Of a stretch of DNA of 56,001 nt, positions 55,701-56,001 are shown piece after piece. Positions within the stretch are counted from its first letter, which is position 1, and each line of letters starts with the position of its first letter. The notes below the pieces were generated by a model. That model did not search any database. It worked only from the letters and a program-made list of their open reading frames with translations, and had not been told where the DNA came from. The DNA is from an uncultured Flavobacteriales bacterium (lineage in GTDB: Bacteria > Bacteroidota > Bacteroidia > Flavobacteriales_D > CAJJDF01): assembly GCA_938009745.1 (NCBI GenBank), contig CALLII010000012.1:1-56001 (forward strand), given 5' to 3'. A program made the translations under genes and the position numbers.

Positions 55701-56001
55701 TTTCATCTGGCCAAACAGTTTCAGTTGTTGACGAACCGTAAGCACTCATTTTAATTGGCATTTCGTACTCGTAGTAATTATTCTGGAAATCTGTTCCTAT
55801 TCTTACAAAAATAGTTACATCATCATCCTGCACTAATTCGTTAGTAATAGTATGTTGCTCTCCGTGAACATACATTTTAATTTTTTTGTAGTTAAGTACA
55901 TCAAAATCTACTGTTCTAAAAGCTGCTTTGGCAACACCATCTTCAAGTCCACAAACTTCTAGTTCTAAAGACTGCTCATTAAGCTGTGCACCAACTACTG
56001 A
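52714..56001 (-). CDS. sprA: T9SS outer-membrane translocon SprA (C-terminal part; 5' end beyond right edge)
   Basis: SprA (Sov) forms the giant beta-barrel channel through which T9SS cargo leaves the cell. The window holds the last 1095 residues of a protein that is usually about 2300-2400 long. The frame stays open to base 56001, and the ATG at 55875 is internal. Upstream codons read ...VDFDVLNYKKIKMYVHGEQ, a SprA-type motif. Other landmarks are KVWVNELRMSDFDNQGGWAV, many aromatic-polar barrel strands and the terminal strand GFAVRVNLF-Q. A highly charged Lys/Glu/Asp insertion interrupts the barrel strands (codons about 54121-54240). It is convergent with the tRNA-Phe unit. Confidence 0.93.
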   Translation of the reverse strand, partial: SVVGAQLNEQSLELEVCGLEDGVAKAAFRTVDFDVLNYKKIKMYVHGEQHTITNELVQDDDVTIFVRIGTDFQNNYYEYEMPIKMSAYGSSTTETVWPDENELVIILQDLKNLKIARNNALSSSAANILSVFEQAVPGKPDHLIKVIGNPNLRDLKTIMIGVRNPNSDNDHPWQPDDGADKCVKVWVNELRMSDFDNQGGWAVQSRVQANLADFAVVSLAGQLSTPGFGGIEDRVSERQRETIRQVDATTAIQLGKFFGPNAGVQLPLFLGFSEGVIDPQFDPLNPDIEFDQSIANDSREDQLQRIRDARDLTVRKSMNLTNVRISPVKKSKKMFPWDIQNFGFSYAYNELYMRDIQTEYNVSRTYNGALNYTYQTKLKPYTPFRNTKSLRSSPWFQIIRDININPLPKEIAFNTNINRTYTETSARDITGNALIIPQFTKTFTWDRNYNVNWNIMQGLRLNFVANNQAFITEPGDLKVDREKYPNEFQIVKDSVMESIRNFGENNHYLQSANITYTWPLKKIPVLSFLDLTTKYQATYDWQRAPLSQDSLGNTIQNSRNISWNAQLRMSTLYNKSAYLKKVNQKSRANARKRPTRSVSSNSETDKGKETEEGEEDEKKKKKKDPNKLTVADNFAKVLMSLQTVSLSYSTIDGQFLPGYAQESNLFGSANLNTPGLGFVFGGEQERDFFGNQTGSDFAQQAAANGWLVGETSKFINVQRTTNHSKNFNGTAVLEPFKGIRLELSANYLYSENMNENFIWNDSAGSYGNFNTMRSGNVSSSFNSLRTAFVREDSNGISSLFSDLLANRLIASNELSRGNLNSTRATDTDGFFDGYGGNQQEVILAAFISAYSGKEIGKRSLNPLEALPNLNWRLTFDGLTRLPAIQKVFRNIVFKHAYNSTFTVASFTTDLEAVIDTDGSAQARDASNNFRPEQQILAAAITEQFNPLIGVDATWQNSLITKFEYRSNRNISLSLTNNQITELKGTDITIGTGYRFQNVKFPIKIGKKQPISDIDCRIDVSFRNNKTIIRKIDQQQTLITAGQRYIAIKANATYVLNKQFTLRFFYDRVMNTPYISTSFPTMNQNVGFAVRVNLFQ

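Overview
The window comes from a member of the phylum Bacteroidota, most likely a marine-type Flavobacteriales relative. The evidence is AT-rich DNA, two components of the type IX secretion system (PorZ and SprA), a T9SS-sorted metalloprotease, a three-gene SdhCAB with a single cytochrome b subunit, a TonB-dependent receptor with a carboxypeptidase-like N-terminal domain, and promoters of the TTG / TAnnTTTG type. Shine-Dalgarno sites are scarce, and several genes seem to start with TTG. I see no insertion sequence, integrase, prophage or CRISPR array. No gap between genes exceeds about 200 bases.

Layout. 1-3018: 5' part of a very large secreted surface protein, running off the left edge. 3124-8180 (minus): fabF, acpP and the succinate dehydrogenase operon sdhCAB. 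8304-16103 (plus): cvpA-like gene, a pseudo-peptidase/propeller/beta-barrel protein, a half-size TSUP transporter, an M20 amidohydrolase and porZ. 16210-19456: two overlapping GT-C-type membrane proteins. 19505-20901: an overlapping LytTR regulator / lone receiver / HPt phosphorelay module with no kinase. 20944-25987: trpS, a palindromic repeat, a small unknown gene, rnhA-purN, yebC, a membrane zinc-ribbon protein and a class III aminotransferase. 26080-27541: ECF sigma factor, putative anti-sigma factor and a Spy/CpxP-like periplasmic protein. 27675-36933: small protein, waaA, TonB receptor, DUF4268 protein, second LytTR regulator, BON-SH3 protein, recQ, flavin reductase-like protein and a DUF3127 OB-fold protein with an SSB-like tail. 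37018-41971: double methyltransferase, SPASM radical SAM protein, B12-type radical SAM protein and HemK-like methyltransferase. 42008-52397: tandem VOC protein, gltX, small protein, M43 protease, a zinc-ribbon family protein that has lost its cysteines, an RND/MMPL exporter and lnt. 52496-52568: tRNA-Phe. 52714-56001: the C-terminal half of SprA, running off the right edge.

How the genes fit together. Most of the window is core metabolism and envelope biogenesis. SprA forms the T9SS outer-membrane channel and PorZ belongs to the surface machinery that processes cargo; the M43 protease (and perhaps the giant protein at the left edge) is the kind of substrate they handle. WaaA, Lnt, the GT-C proteins and the RND exporter build or service the envelope. 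The part that looks least ordinary is the radical SAM/methyltransferase cluster at 37-42 kb. The phosphorelay module at 19.5-20.9 kb and the cysteine-less zinc-ribbon protein at 47.4-48.1 kb also merit attention. Functions are read from motifs by eye; no database search was possible.
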